From: Caccousia sp900752115 | GTDB lineage: Bacteria > Bacillota > Clostridia > Oscillospirales > Acutalibacteraceae | Length of the DNA: 64,000 bases | Assembly (NCBI GenBank): GCA_902472225.1 | Contig: CABRNB010000001.1 | Span: 30,041 to 94,040, forward strand | Reading direction: 5' to 3' | In this document: one piece after another, positions 25,471-33,390 of the stretch | Position numbering within the stretch: position 1 is the first letter of the stretch | How the letters are laid out: each line of letters starts with the position of its first letter | Translations under genes and position numbers: made by a program | Notes under the pieces: generated by a model | Databases searched by the model: none | What the model was told of the DNA's origin: nothing | What the model saw: only the letters and a program-made list of their open reading frames with translations

Positions 25471-26735
25471 ACAACAAAGGAAGAGATACAAAGAAAGCAG
25501 ACAAAATATCCGCTGAAAGCAAAAGAAGGAATTTTGCATTAACAAAGTTTTTTCAGCAAGGGAAGCGGATAAGAAGAATGTGGAAGGAATGTCTGCGAAT
25601 TGTACCACTCACTTTTGTGCAGATTTAGACAGAAAGGGGTGCAGTCCAATGGACACCAAACCGCAGCAGTATCCGGCAGACGTTGTTCTGTTGGACGGCG
25701 TCTGCTGAGATAAAGAAAACGTGTTCTCTACAAGAGCGGTAAAGCTGATGAATACCAGAGGAATGAGAGCAAAGGCATAGAGGTATGTATTGCGGATCAT
25801 TCGGAAAAGGGAAAGGCAGCGAAACCGTAAATATCGTGTAGACCAAAAGCTTTGAGCTGAATTGATGGTTAGCTCGGATTTTATTGAACCATTTGTACAG
25901 AAAGGAACGGGAAGTAAATCCAGTGCAGTTTCTGAGCATGGTCTCAATGAATCGAAGGTTTGCAGAATAGCGTGATCTATTTTCAAAAACCCGATTGTAG
26001 CTTTTGGAAAAGCTTGAAACATTTTCGTTTCACGAAACAAAGAGTGCGGTAATTCTGGAAAATAGCTAAGCACGCAGTTGAAATTCTGAAAACTTTTTCT
26101 TAGGTGAAGCCCAATGTACAGCATTTGACCCTTCTGAAAAGAAGGAAACGGATATTTCCCTTTCGCGTAGACTTTTAGAAGTTACAGCAACATTCTTTGG
26201 AGATTAAGAATGACTGGAAACAAAATGAATCCCATGCAGTGATAAAGTGGAAGCTCCGGAAAAGGAGTGGATTCCCCTCAGCGGTGATTTTTAAGTGTTA
26301 CGGCGACGTTCCGTTTATGGAATGACCGGAAACAAATAAAATTCCATGCAGTGATTCTATAGAAGCTTCGAAGGAGAAGCGTTGTTCCAAGCGGTGAATT
26401 TTAGTAGTTACGGCAACGGTTTTCATCAGAAGACAGACCGGAAACAAACGATTTCCAAGCAGTGAACCTATAGAGCTTCAAAGAAGAAGCGTTGTTCCCA
26501 AGCGGTGAATTTTAGCAGCTCCGGCGACGGTTTGCGGATGCAGGCTGACCGGAAGCACAAGACTCCCAGCAGTGAACAAAGAAGCTTCGAAGGAGAAGCA
26601 GTTTATCACCAGCAGAGATTTATGTAGTTACAGCAACATTTCTCCGGTTTGAGAGAATGACTGTAAACCCTTAATCCCATGCACAGATAAAAGTATTACG
26701 AGAGCCCCGGCCGGTACCGCCGGGGCTCTCTTGAT
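25471..26735 (+). ncRNA. Large structured non-coding RNA, family not recognised
   Basis: About 1.26 kb between the promoter at 25436 and a GC-rich hairpin at 26700. It is AT-richer than the surrounding genes and has no open frame with a convincing protein. The 5' part is packed with local hairpins: a nested stem TATCCGC (25507-25513)/GCGGATA (25565-25571) enclosing TGAAAGCAAAA/TTTTGC...TTTCA; TCTGC/GCAGA (25592-25623); GTCC-AAT-GGAC within GGT/ACC (25638-25657); GCAGACG/CGTCTGC (25676-25705); GAGCT/AGCTC (25855-25875); AGCTTT/AAAGCT (25999-26014); TTTCG/CGAAA (26023-26037). The 3' part is a tandem array of covarying units (separate entry). Size and ornateness recall OLE, GOLLD and ROOL RNAs, but I cannot match it to any of them by sequence. 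Transcription is inferred, not shown. Confidence 0.68.
26181..26690 (+). repeat. Tandem array of 4.6 structured units, 110-112 nt each
   Basis: Units begin at 26181, 26297, 26407, 26518 and 26627 (last one partial). Each has hairpin A: GTTA-CRG-CRAC-(variable stem-loop)-GA-CYG-GA-AAC. Paired positions change together: CAG/CTG in units 1 and 5, CGG/CCG in 2-4; outer GTT/AAC in 1, 2, 3, 5 but GCT/AGC in 4; the variable inner stem differs in every copy yet always pairs. Hairpin B follows in units 1-4: GCTCC/GGAGT in unit 1, GCTTC/GAAGC in 2-4, loops of six purines (GAAGGA twice). A linker CCAWGCRGTGAW follows both hairpins. The period is not a multiple of 3, so the array is not coding. Confidence 0.88.
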
Positions 26736-26758
26736 CTGTCCGGACCACGGATCCGGAC
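26700..26758 (+). terminator. GC-rich hairpins closing the large RNA
   Basis: GAGAGCCCCGG (26700-26710)/CCGGGGCTCTC (26720-26730), 11 bp, directly after the last repeat unit. A second hairpin GTCCGG/CCGGAC (26738-26758) follows. The T-tract after the first is poor (TTGATCTGT), so read-through toward trxB is possible. Confidence 0.65.
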
Positions 26759-26898
26759 GGTGGAAACGCATTTGCCTTTTCTCCTGCTCTTTGGCGGAGC
26801 CCCGTTTTGCAGTTGGTTTCCTGTGAAAAGGAAATGTGAATTAATTGTAAACTTTTGGCTGTTGAGTGAGAAAATCACTTTTTTCCTGTTCTGTTTTT

Positions 26899-26906
26899 GC
26901 TATACT
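26899..26906 (+). promoter_or_regulatory. Extended -10 element before trxB
   Basis: TGCTATACT, an extended -10 about 50 nt before the trxB start; no good -35 box. Ribosome binding site AAAGGCGG follows near 26940. Confidence 0.45.
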
Positions 26907-26954
26907 GAAAACCACAAGCTCCCTTTTTGGGGCAGCAGAAAGGCGGAATTTTAG

Positions 26955-27878
26955 ATGGATCATAAAATTTGGGATGTTATCATCGTCGGAGGCGGTCCCG
27001 GCGGCTACACGGCGGCTTTGTACTGCGGCCGTGCGGCGCTTTCCGTTCTTGTCCTTGAGAAAATGGCGCCTGGCGGTCAGATGGGGACGACGGATCAGAT
27101 TGACAATTATCCCGGCTTCCCGGAGGGAATTAACGGATTTGATCTTGCCATGCAGATGCAGCAGAGCGCTGAAAGATTTGGTGCGCAGACGCGCCTTGAG
27201 GACGTCGTCCGTCTCTCTCTGGAGGGAGAGATCAAAACGGTCGTCACTTCCTCCGGCGAATACAAGGCGCGCACCGTGGTTCTGGCTACCGGGGCGGCTC
27301 CCCGTGAGCTGGGGCTGCCTCGGGAACGCGAGCTGCGCGGCCGCGGCGTTTCTTATTGCGCGACGTGCGACGGCATGTTTTATCGCGGCAAAGAGGTCGT
27401 GGTGGTAGGCGGAGGCAACACAGCGGCCGCCGATGCGCTGTATCTCTCAAAGCTCTGCGGAAAGGTGACGATTGTGCACCGCCGCGATACGCTGCGTGCT
27501 TCGAAAGCATATCTCAAGCCTCTTCAGGAGTGCGGCAACGTGGAAATCCTTTGGGACAGCCTGCCGGACGAGATTCTCGGAGAGAACGCTGTTTCCGGCT
27601 TGCGGGTGAAAAATAAAAAGACAGGCGAGACGCAGGATGTGCCTTGCGCCGGTATTTTCGTTGCAATCGGAAACGAGCCGAATACGGCTCTCTTCGCGGA
27701 CAGTGTTGCTCTCGACGGCGGCTATGTCGCTGCGGATGAAACGACCCGTACCAATCTTCCGGGCGTTTTTGCGGTGGGCGATGTTCGCCGCAAGCCGCTG
27801 CGCCAGGTGGTTACCGCCGTTGCGGACGGCGCGATGGCTTCCCATTTCATTGAGGAATACCTCTCCGAGGTTCATTGA
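26955..27878 (+). CDS. trxB: Thioredoxin reductase
   Basis: NADPH-dependent FAD enzyme that reduces thioredoxin. 307 residues. FAD-binding VGGGPGGYTAALYCGRA near the N-terminus, redox-active CATC (Cys135, Cys138), NADPH-binding VVGGGNTAAADALYL, and C-terminal FAVGDVRRKPLRQVVTAVADGAMA. The active site reads YCATCDG, as in low-molecular-weight bacterial TrxR. In the NADPH-loop motif HRRDTLRAS both arginines are present. No thioredoxin gene adjoins it. The large RNA lies upstream on the same strand. Confidence 0.95.
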   Translation: MDHKIWDVIIVGGGPGGYTAALYCGRAALSVLVLEKMAPGGQMGTTDQIDNYPGFPEGINGFDLAMQMQQSAERFGAQTRLEDVVRLSLEGEIKTVVTSSGEYKARTVVLATGAAPRELGLPRERELRGRGVSYCATCDGMFYRGKEVVVVGGGNTAAADALYLSKLCGKVTIVHRRDTLRASKAYLKPLQECGNVEILWDSLPDEILGENAVSGLRVKNKKTGETQDVPCAGIFVAIGNEPNTALFADSVALDGGYVAADETTRTNLPGVFAVGDVRRKPLRQVVTAVADGAMASHFIEEYLSEVH

Positions 27879-27894
27879 CACATCTCTGGATACA

Positions 27895-27954
27895 GAAAGA
27901 GCGCCTCTGCTCCCCGACCGGTTTGCCGGTTGAGGAGGCAGGGGCGCTCTTTTG
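27895..27954. terminator. Bidirectional terminator between trxB and the catabolic operon
   Basis: Outer arms AAAGAGCGCC (from 27896) and GGCGCTCTTTT (to 27953), with inner CGACCGG/CCGGTTG pairing. It serves convergent trxB (+) and the Gfo/Idh gene (-). Confidence 0.88.
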
Positions 27955-27984
27955 TGTTCCGAAAGGAAAGATGAAAGGGGAGAC

Positions 27985-29136
27985 TCAGATCTCCGGGATC
28001 TCAATCTCAATCTCGCGGCCCAGTTCAGCGGATTTCTGAATACCGGAGATAATGGCCTGATTGTAGAGAATCTGGCTGGTCGGGACGGGAGCCTCGCCGC
28101 CGTTCTTGACTGCGTCGAGGAAGGAACGGATCTTCTTGTAGAAGAGGCCGCCGAAGGAGTCTCCCTCCGGGCAGAGCGGGATGGTCGTCTGGGTCTGCTC
28201 GCCCGCGACGTCGCGGTACAGCGTCATGGGGCCGCCGACGGTGCCGTTCCAGCACTCCGTGGACGGGATGCGCAGAGCGCCCTTCGTGCCCATGATGATC
28301 GTGTCACCGGGAGTGTCAACATGCATCGCCCATGCGATACGGAAATCGAGAATAATATCACCCTCCAGGCGAACAAACGCGGCGGCAAAATCGTCCACAT
28401 CGAAGCGGGCGGCGTCAGCCGGATTGTTGTAAAGAGGATTGGTGCCGAGGAAGTTGGAGGTGTAGCCCGTCACAGTCAGCGGCTTCGGATAGCCGATGGC
28501 GTTGAGCACCATGTCCAGGGAGTAGCAGCCGATATCGCCGAGCGCGCCGATGCCGGCCGTCTTTTTCTCAATGAAGGTGCTGTTCGGGATGCCGCGGCGG
28601 CGTCCGCCGCCGGTCTGGATGTAATAGATCTTGCCCAGCTCGCCGGACTCGACGATCTTCTTGATCATTTTCATGTTGTCGTCCATGCGGGGCTGGAAGC
28701 CGATCGAGAGAAGCTTGCCGCTCTCCTTTTCCGCCTTGCAGATGGCCGCGGCCTCTTCCATCGTGACGCACATCGGCTTCTCCAGAAGCACATTGACGCC
28801 CTTCTGGAGCGCGTAAATGGTGCACTCCGCATGCGTGACGTTGTAGGTGCAGACACTCACGGCGTCGAGGTTCTCCGCCTCGGCGTCGAGCATGGACTTG
28901 TGGTCGGGATACAGACGGACGCCTTCAACGCCGTAGCGCTTGAAGAACTTCTCCGCCTTGCCGGGGATCAGGTCGGCGGCGGCGACGATCTCGACGTCGG
29001 GCATCTGCTTGTAGCTCTCAATGTGAGCTTCAGCAATCCAGCCGGTGCCGATGATGCCGATCTTCAGCTTGCGGGAGACGTCAATCTCTTCTTCTTCGGT
29101 GGGAGGGGTAAACTGGTTGAGAACAGTATCAGACAT
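27985..29136 (-). CDS. Gfo/Idh/MocA-family sugar dehydrogenase
   Basis: 383 residues. An N-terminal extension of ~26 residues precedes the NAD-binding GIIGTGWIAEAHI; then EKPMCVT (catalytic Lys of the EKP motif), GIGALGDIGCYSLDMVL (D..C..H-like variant with Cys-Tyr in place of the usual DxGxH) and a C-terminal alpha/beta domain. Family members oxidise or reduce sugar and inositol hydroxyls. Last gene of a four-gene operon that contains two dehydrogenase/isomerase pairs. GAGAGG precedes ATG 29136. Substrate unknown. Confidence 0.9.
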   Translation of the reverse strand: MSDTVLNQFTPPTEEEEIDVSRKLKIGIIGTGWIAEAHIESYKQMPDVEIVAAADLIPGKAEKFFKRYGVEGVRLYPDHKSMLDAEAENLDAVSVCTYNVTHAECTIYALQKGVNVLLEKPMCVTMEEAAAICKAEKESGKLLSIGFQPRMDDNMKMIKKIVESGELGKIYYIQTGGGRRRGIPNSTFIEKKTAGIGALGDIGCYSLDMVLNAIGYPKPLTVTGYTSNFLGTNPLYNNPADAARFDVDDFAAAFVRLEGDIILDFRIAWAMHVDTPGDTIIMGTKGALRIPSTECWNGTVGGPMTLYRDVAGEQTQTTIPLCPEGDSFGGLFYKKIRSFLDAVKNGGEAPVPTSQILYNQAIISGIQKSAELGREIEIEIPEI

Positions 29137-29197
29137 GGTACGATTCCTCTCTTTTCAAATTATGATGGGGAAAGTTATGGCGGGGAAAGACAGCTGC

Positions 29198-30019
29198 TTA
29201 CAGCAGAGTCTTCAGATATGCGATGCTGATTTCAGCGCATTCCATGGGAGTCTTGTCCATGCTCGGGGCGTCCTGCTCGACGACAACCCATTCCGCGCCT
29301 GCATCCTCGGCGGCAGCCAGGATGGCGGGGAAGTCCTGCAGGCCCTTGCCCAGCGGACGGAACTCAAAGGTTTTCTTCTCTTCCTTCTTCTCAGACTCAA
29401 TGCCGATCAGCTCATACATCTGCTCCGGCTTTTCTCCGGAGAGGAAGAAATCCTTAAGGTGAACGACGGGAGCACGGCCCGTATACTTGCGCACATAGGC
29501 AGCCGGATTCTCGCCGCCGACGTTGACCCAGCAGGTGTCGAGCTCGGTCTGCAGCAGCTCGGCAGGCACGGTGTCATAGAGAACGTCGAGGGCGTATTTG
29601 CCGTCGATCTTCGCAAATTCAAAATCGTGATTGTGATAGAGCAGCGTCATGCCGAGCTTCTTCGCCGTCTCGCCGAGCAGGCGCGCCCCTTCGATGGTCT
29701 TCTGGAACCCGTCTGTGCCGGGACGGTACTCCTCGGTCAGATAGGGGATTGCGACAAAGCGGCAGCCGATCGCGGCGTATTCGCCGAGGACTTTCTCCGG
29801 ATCCGCCATCATGTCGACGAACGGAACATGAGCGGAGATCGGGACGAGGCTGTACTTTTCACAAAGCGCCTTAACCTCAGCAGGGGCTTTGCCGTAGAGA
29901 CCGGCGAACTCCACGCCGTCATAGCCGAGCTCCTTCACCTTTTTCAGCGTGCCCTCGAAGTCCTTCTCAAGATCGTCGCGGACCGAGTACAGCTGGAGCG
30001 CGATAGGAAACTTTTTCAT
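29198..30019 (-). CDS. Sugar phosphate isomerase/epimerase (TIM barrel)
   Basis: 273 residues, xylose-isomerase-like TIM barrel of the AP-endonuclease-2 superfamily. LQLYSVRDDLEKDFEGTLKKVKELGYDGVEF is the characteristic N-terminus; LLYHNHDFEF and LDTCWVNVGG carry probable metal ligands, EQDAPSMD the last acidic one. AAGGAG lies 11 nt before ATG 30019. Paired with the dehydrogenase that follows after 61 nt. Such pairs oxidise a sugar hydroxyl to a keto group and then isomerise or cleave it. Confidence 0.88.
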   Translation of the reverse strand: MKKFPIALQLYSVRDDLEKDFEGTLKKVKELGYDGVEFAGLYGKAPAEVKALCEKYSLVPISAHVPFVDMMADPEKVLGEYAAIGCRFVAIPYLTEEYRPGTDGFQKTIEGARLLGETAKKLGMTLLYHNHDFEFAKIDGKYALDVLYDTVPAELLQTELDTCWVNVGGENPAAYVRKYTGRAPVVHLKDFFLSGEKPEQMYELIGIESEKKEEKKTFEFRPLGKGLQDFPAILAAAEDAGAEWVVVEQDAPSMDKTPMECAEISIAYLKTLL

Positions 30020-30167
30020 GGTGCTGACAACTCCTTTTCCAAAAATCTGTCAATTCTAATTTCTTTTGCGGGGGAACTGGTCCCTGCGGAACGCAGGCGG
30101 GAACGCCATTCGAAGGGGGTTCCCTTCCGCAGAGCAATTCGCCTGTCAGACGGTGAACATGCGGCTT

Positions 30168-31217
30168 TTAGATGTGAAGCGAGATGGAGCAGCCTTTTTC
30201 AGCAGACTCAAAGACAGCGTCGATCACCCGCATCACGCGCAGAGCCTGTTCGGGGGTGACGGCCAGCGGTGCCTTGCCCTCGTCGGCGTCGCGGAAATTG
30301 CGGTAATAGTCGCGGGCGTCGCTTTCCAGCTCGGGCAGGGGCAGCTCCTCGAGGCTTTCCTTCGGGCGGGGGGCCATTGTGCGGGTTGGTCCGGCCACGG
30401 TGTAGACGATACCGGCCTCCCAGCGCATTTCCTCCGTCTTCGCGCGCACGACGCGGCCGGTGCAGGAGAAGTCGTCAACCTGAGCGGTGCCGCTGTCGCC
30501 GGATACATGCCAGCGGGGCAGATTGATAAAGGTATAGGTGTCTACCTCCACGAGAGCGGACAGACCGTTCTCAAAGCGCATCAGGAGCTTGAAGTTGTCG
30601 TCAACGCCGGGGAACTTGACGGAAAGCAGGTGCGCGTAAACCTCCGTAACAGGGCTGTCAACGAGATACATGAGCTGATCAATCAGGTGCACGCCCCAGT
30701 CGAGCAGCATGCCGCCGCCCGCTTCCTTTACGCAGCGCCAGTCGCCGGGGATGCCCTTGCTGCCCTGAACGCGGGACTCGATGTAGAACGGCTTGCCGAT
30801 GGTGCCGTTCTCGATCAGCGTCTTGACAATGAGGAAATCCTTGTCCCAGCGGCGGTTCTGATGCACGGAGAACTGACGTCCCGTCTCCTTCGAGACAGCG
30901 ATGACCTCCTCAAGCTCAGCGGCGTTCATCATGACCGGTTTTTCGCAGATGACGTTTTTGCCCGCGCGCATCGCCTGAATCGAGAGAGGCTTGTGAAAGT
31001 TGTTCGGAACGGCCAGGAGAACGGTGCGGATTTCCGGGTCGGCGAGCAGCTCGTCGAGCGTCTGGTAGCCGTGGATGCCGTCCTGTTCCGCGGCGGCGAT
31101 CCGCTCCGGGTTGATGTCATAAATGCCCGCGAGCCGGAACTCCTCCGGCAGAGACAGAAGCTGCTTGGCATGGTAGCCGCCCATACCGCCGTAGCCGATG
31201 ATGGCAATGGTATACAT
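30168..31217 (-). CDS. Gfo/Idh/MocA-family sugar dehydrogenase
   Basis: 349 residues. IIGYGGMGGYHAKQL is the Rossmann loop, CEKPVMMN holds the catalytic Lys, GGGMLLDWGVHLIDQLMYL gives the D..xxH motif (Asp and His intact, unlike the other dehydrogenase of the operon). A WHVSGDSGTAQVDDF segment lies in the C-terminal sheet domain. GGAGG precedes ATG 31217. Second gene of the operon; 148 nt of non-coding sequence separate it from the next pair. Confidence 0.9.
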   Translation of the reverse strand: MYTIAIIGYGGMGGYHAKQLLSLPEEFRLAGIYDINPERIAAAEQDGIHGYQTLDELLADPEIRTVLLAVPNNFHKPLSIQAMRAGKNVICEKPVMMNAAELEEVIAVSKETGRQFSVHQNRRWDKDFLIVKTLIENGTIGKPFYIESRVQGSKGIPGDWRCVKEAGGGMLLDWGVHLIDQLMYLVDSPVTEVYAHLLSVKFPGVDDNFKLLMRFENGLSALVEVDTYTFINLPRWHVSGDSGTAQVDDFSCTGRVVRAKTEEMRWEAGIVYTVAGPTRTMAPRPKESLEELPLPELESDARDYYRNFRDADEGKAPLAVTPEQALRVMRVIDAVFESAEKGCSISLHI

Positions 31218-31252
31218 GGTGGAAGTTTCCTCCTTTATGATTGACCGGCAGC

Positions 31253-32221
31253 TCAGGCCCAGTACATGCCGCCCTGACGCTCCTCAAAGATAATGGTGCG
31301 CTTGAGCACCTCAATCGCCTTTTCAAGGCCCTCACGCGTCGTCATGAGGCCGTCTTCATGCTCGATGGAGATGATGCCGTCGTAGCCGACCTTGCGCAGC
31401 TCGCTGAAAATTGCGCGCCAGGTATCCTCGCCGTGGCCGTAGCCGATGGTGCGGAAAACCCACGGACGCTCGGTGATGCGGTCAAAGGGCGTTGTGTCGA
31501 GCACGCCGTTGACGGCGCAGTTGTAAGGATCGATGGCCGTGTCCTTCGCGTGGAAGTGGTAAATGGCGCCCTTGAGCGCACGGATGGCGGCGACGGGATC
31601 AATTCCCTGCCAGAACAGGTGGGAGGGATCAAAGTTCGCGCCGATCACCGGGCCGACGGCCTCGCGCAGGCGCAGCAGGGTGCCGGGGTTATAAACGCAG
31701 AAGCCGGGATGCATCTCGAACGCGATCTGATGCACATTGTGCTCCTCGGCGAACTTGGCTTCCTTCTTCCAGTAGGGGATGAGCTTTTCGTTCCACTGCC
31801 ATTCCTTGATCTTCTGGAAGTCGTCCGGCCAGGTTGCGACGACCCAGTTCGGATACTGGGAATTCTCGCAGTCGCCCGGGCAGCCGGAGAAGCCGACAAC
31901 CGTCTTGACGCCAAGCTTTTCGGCCAGGCAGATGGCGGCCTCGAACTGCTCATGATAGGCGTTCGCGACTTCCTTGTTCGGGTGCACCGGGTTGCCGTGG
32001 CAGGACAGCGCGGCGACGCCAATCCCATACTTGTCGACGGTCTCCTGGAACTGCTCGATGAGCTCGGGATGCTCCATAAATTTTATGGCGTCCGCGTGGG
32101 CAGTGCCGGGGGTGCCGCCGCAGCCGATCTCGACCTCCTGAACGCCGAGGCTCTTGAGATACTTGAGGGTCTCATCCAGGGAAAGATCGCCCAGAAGAAC
32201 CGTCATTACACCTAATTTCAT
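31253..32221 (-). CDS. Sugar phosphate isomerase/epimerase (TIM barrel)
   Basis: 322 residues from ATG 32221 (AAAGGAG upstream). The N-terminus MKLGVMTVLLGDLSLDETLKYL and QEVEIGCGG fit the xylose-isomerase-like family. IAFEMHPGFCVYN, ANFDPSHLFWQGID and YHFHAKDTAID carry the usual Glu, Asp/His and His metal ligands, and ISIEHEDGL the last Glu. First gene of the four-gene operon. Strong conservation of all metal ligands predicts an active divalent-metal enzyme on a sugar or cyclitol. Confidence 0.9.
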   Translation of the reverse strand: MKLGVMTVLLGDLSLDETLKYLKSLGVQEVEIGCGGTPGTAHADAIKFMEHPELIEQFQETVDKYGIGVAALSCHGNPVHPNKEVANAYHEQFEAAICLAEKLGVKTVVGFSGCPGDCENSQYPNWVVATWPDDFQKIKEWQWNEKLIPYWKKEAKFAEEHNVHQIAFEMHPGFCVYNPGTLLRLREAVGPVIGANFDPSHLFWQGIDPVAAIRALKGAIYHFHAKDTAIDPYNCAVNGVLDTTPFDRITERPWVFRTIGYGHGEDTWRAIFSELRKVGYDGIISIEHEDGLMTTREGLEKAIEVLKRTIIFEERQGGMYWA

Positions 32222-32279
32222 GACAACATTGCTCCTTTCCAATACACATCAGAATCCACAGTTTTTCTCCGTGGAACAG

Positions 32280-32307
32280 TTGACTTACCATATACCTGCA
32301 TTATAAT
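32280..32307 (+). promoter_or_regulatory. Promoter of the AraC regulator at 32407
   Basis: TTGACT (32280-32285), a 16-nt spacer and TATAAT (32302-32307). Its -10 overlaps that of the opposite promoter. The leader holds an inverted repeat GTGCC/GGCAC spanning about 32328-32380. Confidence 0.7.
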
Positions 32308-32328
32308 AAAGAGGAGCTCGTTTGTCGT
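32300..32328 (-). promoter_or_regulatory. Promoter of the catabolic operon, sharing its -10 with the AraC promoter
   Basis: Minus strand ACGACA (complement of 32323-32328), a 17-nt spacer and TATAAT (complement of 32300-32305). The shared core ATTATAAT means the two promoters cannot be occupied at the same time. Confidence 0.65.
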
Positions 32329-32406
32329 GCCAACGCGGGCCCATTTTGTGACAAAAATTGCTATGACCTCCGGCACGGAATCCAGATAAGCGGAAGGGGA
32401 AAAAGG

Positions 32407-33318
32407 ATGGACGGCTACTACGAGCATTCTCGGGATGTGGAAAAATATCCCTCCTGCTGGCATTCGGTGGATAACACCTGCTTTCCGCATTTTCACAGCT
32501 GCGTGGAGATCACGTATGTGACGGAGGGGGAGATCGATTTTGTTCTTAACGGTCACGGAGGAACGGCTGGGGCGCGTCAGGTGATTGCCGCGCCGAGCTA
32601 TACGGTGCATTATTTCAGCACGCCGGAAAGCTCACGGTCGATTGTTCTCACCGTGCCGCTTGATTATGTTCCCTCCTTCCGCAAGCTGATTGCGCGCAGA
32701 ACGTTCCGCAATCTTATCTGGACCGATCCCGATCCGGAAAGCGAGCTGCTGCATGGTATGGAAAAGCTGACGGAGCTTTGCACGGTGCACAGCGACGCGC
32801 CCCCTGAGCTGCTGACCAAGGGGTACCTTTATACAGTCCTCGGTATTCTGGCGGATCGGCTGGGGCTGACGGACAGCCAGGAGGGGACGGACGCCTTTCT
32901 CGCCCGCGATATCCTGCAATATCTCGATCAAAATTACCGCTCCGATGTGACGCTGGAAAAGCTTGCCGCCAGATTCGGCTACAGCAAGAGCCGATTTTCG
33001 CACCTGTTTCACGCCTATTTCGGCTGCGGTATTCCGGAATATGTCAATACGCTGCGCTGCCGCAGCGCTGCGCTTCTGCTCACGCAGGAGTCCGCTTCCA
33101 TGACAAGCGCCGCCATGAATTCGGGGTTTGAGAGCATGCGCACCTTTTACCGCTGCTTCAAAAAGTCCTTTGGAATTTCTCCGAGCGAATATCTGCGGGA
33201 GCGCCGCGGCCAGGAGCCGGACGATCTGCTTTATAATCCGTTTTATCTCTCCGGAGGCGTCCTGCTGCATCGCGAGGGCGGCGATCCGCAGGAAAGCGGG
33301 GAGGAACAGACAGAATAA
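32407..33318 (+). CDS. AraC-family transcriptional regulator
   Basis: 303 residues. Cupin sensing domain with CFPHFHSCVEITYVTEGEIDF, then two helix-turn-helix motifs (LEKLAARFGYSKSRFSHLFHAYFG and AMNSGFESMRTFYRCFKKSFGISPSEYL). AAAAGG lies just upstream. Divergent from the dehydrogenase/isomerase operon with overlapping promoters, so it is very probably that operon's regulator and likely autoregulated. Confidence 0.92.
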   Translation: MDGYYEHSRDVEKYPSCWHSVDNTCFPHFHSCVEITYVTEGEIDFVLNGHGGTAGARQVIAAPSYTVHYFSTPESSRSIVLTVPLDYVPSFRKLIARRTFRNLIWTDPDPESELLHGMEKLTELCTVHSDAPPELLTKGYLYTVLGILADRLGLTDSQEGTDAFLARDILQYLDQNYRSDVTLEKLAARFGYSKSRFSHLFHAYFGCGIPEYVNTLRCRSAALLLTQESASMTSAAMNSGFESMRTFYRCFKKSFGISPSEYLRERRGQEPDDLLYNPFYLSGGVLLHREGGDPQESGEEQTE

Positions 33319-33362
33319 AGCCCCCTTCCGGGGCCCGGTTGGGGCCGCGAAAGAGGGCTTGA
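33317..33362. terminator. Terminator-like stem between AraC and SPFH genes
   Basis: AAGCCC...GGGCTT arms with an imperfect GC-rich interior (GGGGCC/GGCC). Convergent genes; T-tracts are weak on both sides. Confidence 0.5.
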
Positions 33363-33390
33363 AAAAGGGCTTTCGGAATGGGTGCTTGTT

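Noticed and set aside
25609..26124. 171-codon open frame on the minus strand inside the large RNA locus
   Set aside because: AT-rich, antisense to the strong promoter's transcript, no recognisable domain, and the 5' RNA hairpins run through it. Probably chance; a homology search would settle it.
26181..26690. CRISPR or TIGR-type guide array
   Set aside because: The units are 110-112 nt with degenerate repeats and paired variable stems, not identical repeats with unpaired spacers, and there is no cas or tas gene nearby.
25471..26735. CsrA-sponge RNA
   Set aside because: Two hairpin loops contain AAGGA and GGA is frequent, but the GGA count is close to what the purine-rich composition gives, and most copies are not in loops. 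No csrA gene in the window.
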